17,737 bases of DNA, taken from NCBI GenBank assembly GCA_018675395.1, contig JABGYE010000049.1, forward strand, positions 1 through 17,737, read 5' to 3'. This stretch comes from EC70 sp018675395 (GTDB lineage Bacteria > Verrucomicrobiota > Verrucomicrobiia > Verrucomicrobiales > DEV007). The notes below the pieces were generated by a model. That model saw only the letters and a list, made by a program, of their open reading frames with translations. It made no database searches and had not been told where the DNA came from. This document shows positions 14,451-17,737 of this stretch, one piece after another (position 1 is the stretch's first letter; every line of letters starts with the position of its first letter). Made by a program: the position numbers and the translations under genes.

Positions 14451-16151
14451 ATGGCAGTAAAAGAACTAACAGGTAAACTTAAAAACATTGTCGGTAAAAA
14501 GGGACTGATGACCGCAAAGTCTCGGACCGCGTATTACCGTAGCGGATTCCGTTCCGGATTCGGCGGTGCCCTTGCCGTTGTCTTTCCTAATTCTTTACTC
14601 GAACTCTGGCAAGTTCTTCAAATATGCGTTGAAGCTGACTGCGCCATCATCATGCAGGCCACAAAAACTGGCCTAACAGAAGGGTCAATCCCGAGCGGAT
14701 TCGATTACGATCGAGAAGTTGTAATCATTAACATCACTCGAATAAAAAAGATAATCCTACTGGACGGGGGCAAGCAAGTCATCGCCCTTCCTGGATCAAC
14801 GTTACATGAACTTGAGCAAGAACTAAAAGAAATTAATCGCGCTCCTCACTCCGTAATCGGTTCAACAACAATTGGAGCAACGGTCGTGGGAGGGATCGCC
14901 AACAATGCAGGCGGCGCCTTATGCAAGCGCGGATCATCTTACACCGAGCTATCACTCTTTGCGCAAGTAGACGAGGACAGGAAATTAAAATTGGTAAATC
15001 ACCTCGGAATTAAGAATCTAGGTCAAACACCCGAGGAAATATTCAATCGTTTGGAAAAAGGAGACATTCCTATCGATGACCTTGAAGGAATGGACAAAGC
15101 CGCTTCTGACCATGAATATCAGAACCGTATCCGTAATACTGATGCCGAATTTCCAAACCGTTATAATGCCGATCCTAGCAGACTTTATGACGTTAGCGGC
15201 AGCGCTGGAAAGGTCGCAGCGTTCGCCGTGCGGGTTGACACTTATCCATTACCTGAAAAGAAACAGGTGTTCTATCTCGGAACTAACGACCCTACTGACT
15301 TTGGCGTCTTGCGTAAACACATTCTCACTAATTTCAAAGAGCTTCCGGAAATGTGCGAATACATGAATAGAGGAATTTTCGACACAGCCAACAAATATGG
15401 AAAGGATGTTTTCCTGTCCATCAAACACATTGGAACGAAGCGTCTTCCAAAGCTCTACGCTATCAAATCTACTCTAGAATATTTTTTTAATAAGATTCCT
15501 TTCTTGCCAAAGTATCTGCCTGATCAGTTCCTCTACTATCTGAGCCGAATTTTTCCCCAGCACTTACCCAAAAGATTGCTCGATTACAGGGACCAATACG
15601 AACACTATCTGATCCTATGCATGAGCGATTCCGGGATCGAAGAAGCTCGTAAATACCTCAAAGAAGAATGGAGCCAGTCCGAGGACGTAAGCTTTTTTGA
15701 ATGTGAGGCACATGAACAAGAAGCCGCTTTATTGCACCGTTTTGCTGCAGCAGGTGCTGCAATACGATACCAGAATCTGCATCAACGGAAAACAGAAGAG
15801 GTGCTGGCACTAGACATTGCATTACTTGGAAATGATTCCGACTGGGTCGAAAATCTACCTCCTGAGATCAAGAGCGATCTTGATCTGTCACTATATTATG
15901 GACATTTCATGTGTCACGTTTTCCACCATGATTACATATTTAAAAAAGGAACTAATCTTAAAGAGGTTAAAGAAAAATTACTAAAATCCCTCGACGCTAA
16001 GAGCGCTAAGTACCCGGCCGAGCACAACGTCGGTCATATGTACAAGGCTGATGATACCTTAAGAAAATTCTATGAAGAATTAGATCCCACCAACACCTTC
16101 AATCCCGGGATCGGGATCACTAACAAAAAAAGACGCTATGGCGCCCCTTAA
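14451..16151 (+). CDS. dld: Quinone-dependent D-lactate dehydrogenase
   Basis: Dld is a peripheral inner-membrane FAD enzyme that oxidises D-lactate to pyruvate and passes electrons to quinone. The 566-residue product matches the E. coli enzyme (571) along its whole length. Near the N-terminus are Y-R-S-G-F-R-S-G and A-V-V-F-P-N-S-L-L-E-L-W. The FAD domain holds Q-A-T-K-T-G-L-T-E-G-S, P-H-S-V-I-G-S, G-G-I-A-N-N-A-G-G and Y-T-E-L-S-L-F-A. Later come R-Y-N-A-D-P-S-R-L and Y-G-K-D-V-F-L, and the C-terminal part has L-H-R-F-A-A-A-G-A-A-I-R-Y-Q, Y-Y-G-H-F-M-C and Y-P-A-E-H-N-V-G-H. No signal peptide is present, as expected. A structured leader may precede it. Its last 14 nt overlap the annotated sulfatase start, implying a shared transcript. 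The family assignment is very secure. Confidence 0.96.
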   Translation: MAVKELTGKLKNIVGKKGLMTAKSRTAYYRSGFRSGFGGALAVVFPNSLLELWQVLQICVEADCAIIMQATKTGLTEGSIPSGFDYDREVVIINITRIKKIILLDGGKQVIALPGSTLHELEQELKEINRAPHSVIGSTTIGATVVGGIANNAGGALCKRGSSYTELSLFAQVDEDRKLKLVNHLGIKNLGQTPEEIFNRLEKGDIPIDDLEGMDKAASDHEYQNRIRNTDAEFPNRYNADPSRLYDVSGSAGKVAAFAVRVDTYPLPEKKQVFYLGTNDPTDFGVLRKHILTNFKELPEMCEYMNRGIFDTANKYGKDVFLSIKHIGTKRLPKLYAIKSTLEYFFNKIPFLPKYLPDQFLYYLSRIFPQHLPKRLLDYRDQYEHYLILCMSDSGIEEARKYLKEEWSQSEDVSFFECEAHEQEAALLHRFAAAGAAIRYQNLHQRKTEEVLALDIALLGNDSDWVENLPPEIKSDLDLSLYYGHFMCHVFHHDYIFKKGTNLKEVKEKLLKSLDAKSAKYPAEHNVGHMYKADDTLRKFYEELDPTNTFNPGIGITNKKRRYGAP

Positions 16152-17637
16152 AAACAATCAAATTCTTATGAGAACCCTTCTCGTCTGCCTCATAGCTTTC
16201 AATTCAGTAACTGCTTCTGCAGCAAAGGTTCAGACCCCAAACATCATATTGATTATGTGTGATGATCTTGGCTGGGGAGACGTCGGATTCAATGGAAATC
16301 AAACTATCAAGACCCCGAACCTAGACAAAATGGCAGATTCAGGAATGAAATTTAATCGATTCTATGCTGCGGCACCTGTCTGCTCACCTACCAGAGGCAG
16401 CGTCATCACAGGACGGCATCCTTTCCGATATGGAATCTATTTTGCTAATACTGGTCATATGAAACCTGAAGAATTAACACTAGCTGAACTGCTCCTTAAA
16501 AAAGGATACAGGACAGGTCACTTTGGGAAATGGCATCTGGGAACATTAACTAAAAAACTTCCCGATGCGAACAGGGGCGGCCCTAAAGGGGTAAAACACT
16601 TTTCTCCTCCACAAGAAAATGGATTCGAAGTTTGCTTCTCGACAGAATCGAAAGTTCCAACCTGGGATCCTATGTGGGTCCCAAAAGATTTCACTAATGG
16701 TGGGAGCCGAAGGCTCTGGTGGGATTCCGAGAATAGAACTGAAAAATTGCAGCATTACGGAACTCGTTACTGGAACCAAAAGGGTAAGGAAGTCACTGAA
16801 AACCTGAGGGGTAGTAATTCCAGAGTCATCATGGACCGAGCGATCCCTTTCATTCAATCCTCCGTAAAGTCAGACAAACCATTCTTCTCAGTAATATGGT
16901 TTCACACGCCACATCTGCCAGTCGTTGCAGGCCCCCAATACACTGCACTCTATAAAGGAGAATCTAAATACAAGCAGCATTATTACGGTTGCATCACCGC
17001 AATGGATGAACAGATCGGAAGATTACGCAAAGCTCTCAAAGAATCAGGAGCCGCTGAAAATACAATGCTGTGGTTCTGTTCAGATAATGGACCTGAAGGG
17101 AACGAATCTTCACCAGGAAAAACAGGAGGATTTAGAGGAAGAAAACGGAGCCTCTATGAGGGAGGTGTCCGGGTACCGGGTCTCTTAGAATGGCCTTCAA
17201 AGGTAAAACCAAAAACATCGACTAACTTTCCTGCAAGCACGGTAGATTATCTACCCACAATACTGGCTACTCTTAACATAAAAATGCCTGACAATAGACC
17301 GACCGACGGGATTGATCTTAGGTCAGCAATCGAAGGAAAAACAAAGATACGCCAAAATGCTCTAGGATTCCAAAGTGGCTCAATGGCATCTTTTGTCACG
17401 CACCGTTACAAACTCATATCCAGAAAAGAAAAGAAAAATGACAAAAGCAGTGACCGTTACGAATTATACGACCTGCTAAAAGATCCCCATGAAAAAAATA
17501 ATATAGCCCCCATAAATAAGGACACAGCCAATGAACTTAGCATCAGACTTAGGGACTGGATCAGGTCCTGCGCTGAAAGTGACAAAGGAAAAGATTACAA
17601 AAAGAAATCACAAAAGACTCGATCAAAGAGACCATGA
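16138..17637 (+). CDS. Secreted formylglycine-dependent sulfatase (arylsulfatase A type, S1 family)
   Basis: The 499-residue protein has an N-terminal signal sequence and the S1 sulfatase core. D-D-L-G-W-G-D (42-48) supplies calcium ligands. C-S-P-T-R-G (82-87) is the C-x-P-x-R site where Cys82 is converted to formylglycine. G-K-W-H-L-G and a late S-D-N-G-P-E-G (Asp316, Asn317) complete the active site. It should hydrolyse sulfate esters in the periplasm or outside the cell, likely on sulfated polysaccharides, but the substrate is unknown. The first ATG overlaps dld by 14 nt; the second, at 16168 (Met11), gives a more compact signal peptide and a 16-nt gap, and could be the true start. Neither has a Shine-Dalgarno. 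The C-terminus is very basic. No maturase gene is seen in the window. The TGA overlaps the next ATG. Confidence 0.93.
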   Translation: MAPLKNNQILMRTLLVCLIAFNSVTASAAKVQTPNIILIMCDDLGWGDVGFNGNQTIKTPNLDKMADSGMKFNRFYAAAPVCSPTRGSVITGRHPFRYGIYFANTGHMKPEELTLAELLLKKGYRTGHFGKWHLGTLTKKLPDANRGGPKGVKHFSPPQENGFEVCFSTESKVPTWDPMWVPKDFTNGGSRRLWWDSENRTEKLQHYGTRYWNQKGKEVTENLRGSNSRVIMDRAIPFIQSSVKSDKPFFSVIWFHTPHLPVVAGPQYTALYKGESKYKQHYYGCITAMDEQIGRLRKALKESGAAENTMLWFCSDNGPEGNESSPGKTGGFRGRKRSLYEGGVRVPGLLEWPSKVKPKTSTNFPASTVDYLPTILATLNIKMPDNRPTDGIDLRSAIEGKTKIRQNALGFQSGSMASFVTHRYKLISRKEKKNDKSSDRYELYDLLKDPHEKNNIAPINKDTANELSIRLRDWIRSCAESDKGKDYKKKSQKTRSKRP

Positions 17638-17737
17638 AGATACGACATCTCATTCTATTAGCTCCATTCCTGATAATTTCAGAACCAGCTAATTGCGACG
17701 AAAACGGAAGAGCCTACCAGATCCGCTTGGACAAGGA
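17634..17737 (+). CDS. Start of a secreted protein (cut by window edge)
   Basis: An ATG at 17634 shares the ATGA junction with the sulfatase stop (TGA 17635-17637) and opens a frame of 34 codons that runs off the window. It begins M-K-I-R-H-L-I-L-L-A-P-F-L-I-I-S, a positively charged then hydrophobic stretch typical of a signal peptide, with likely cleavage in the E-P-A-N-C-D region. A weak purine stretch (AAAGAGA) lies a few bases upstream. Too little is visible to name a family. The coupling suggests a secreted partner or co-regulated enzyme of the sulfatase. Confidence 0.65.
   Translation, partial: MKIRHLILLAPFLIISEPANCDENGRAYQIRLDK

Noticed and set aside
1..17737. CRISPR array, tRNA/rRNA, transposase, integrase or phage genes
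   Set aside because: None was seen on either strand: no regularly spaced repeats, no recognisable RNA genes, and no mobile-element motifs. I could not run dedicated search tools.

Overview
The window looks like a chromosomal segment of a Gram-negative bacterium of the PVC group, most likely a marine-type Verrucomicrobiota; this assignment is an inference. Three things support it: Kdo/LPS core genes (kdsB and an LpcC-like mannosyltransferase); a gene trio for a PQQ-type beta-propeller, a DUF1501 protein and a cytochrome-bearing PSCyt/DUF1553 protein, families expanded in Planctomycetes and Verrucomicrobia; and a secreted sulfatase. No rRNA, tRNA, CRISPR array, insertion sequence or phage gene was seen. 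Coding density is high and every gene looks intact except the two cut by the window edges.

Region 1 (1-4664). A PhoH-family ATPase gene runs off the left edge on the minus strand. Divergent from it is a plus-strand envelope cluster: kdsB (CMP-Kdo synthetase), pyrG (CTP synthase, which makes the CTP that KdsB uses), an unrecognised 168-residue four-helix membrane protein, and an LpcC-like LPS core mannosyltransferase. CTP, CMP-Kdo and a mannose addition next to Kdo form a coherent inner-core route.

Region 2 (4665-12224). A Tat-exported Gfo/Idh/MocA oxidoreductase gene (plus strand) has the best promoter match in the window. It converges, with 5 bp between stop codons, on a minus-strand operon running from 12224 down to 6180: secreted PQQ-like beta-propeller, Tat-signal DUF1501 protein, and a 1087-residue PSCyt1-PSCyt2-F5/8C-PSD1 protein. 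The last two overlap by 4 nt (ATGA). All four proteins appear to be exported, which suggests a periplasmic or cell-surface function, perhaps on glycans; the substrate is unknown.

Region 3 (12225-17737). From a divergent promoter region a plus-strand series begins: an N-acetylneuraminate-lyase-like aldolase, an AEC-family carrier, quinone-dependent D-lactate dehydrogenase (dld), a formylglycine-type sulfatase, and the start of a further secreted protein coupled to the sulfatase by an ATGA overlap. The aldolase makes pyruvate from a 2-keto acid, Dld makes pyruvate from D-lactate, and some AEC carriers move small carboxylates. A link through pyruvate/lactate is therefore plausible but unproven. 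The 154-bp gap before dld contains nested inverted repeats that could fold into a closed multi-hairpin leader ending next to the dld start. It is the most unusual non-coding signal here.

Most of the window is ordinary chromosomal content. I found no clear evidence of a wholly new system; the best leads are the dld leader, the aldolase-carrier-dehydrogenase grouping and the orphan membrane protein.
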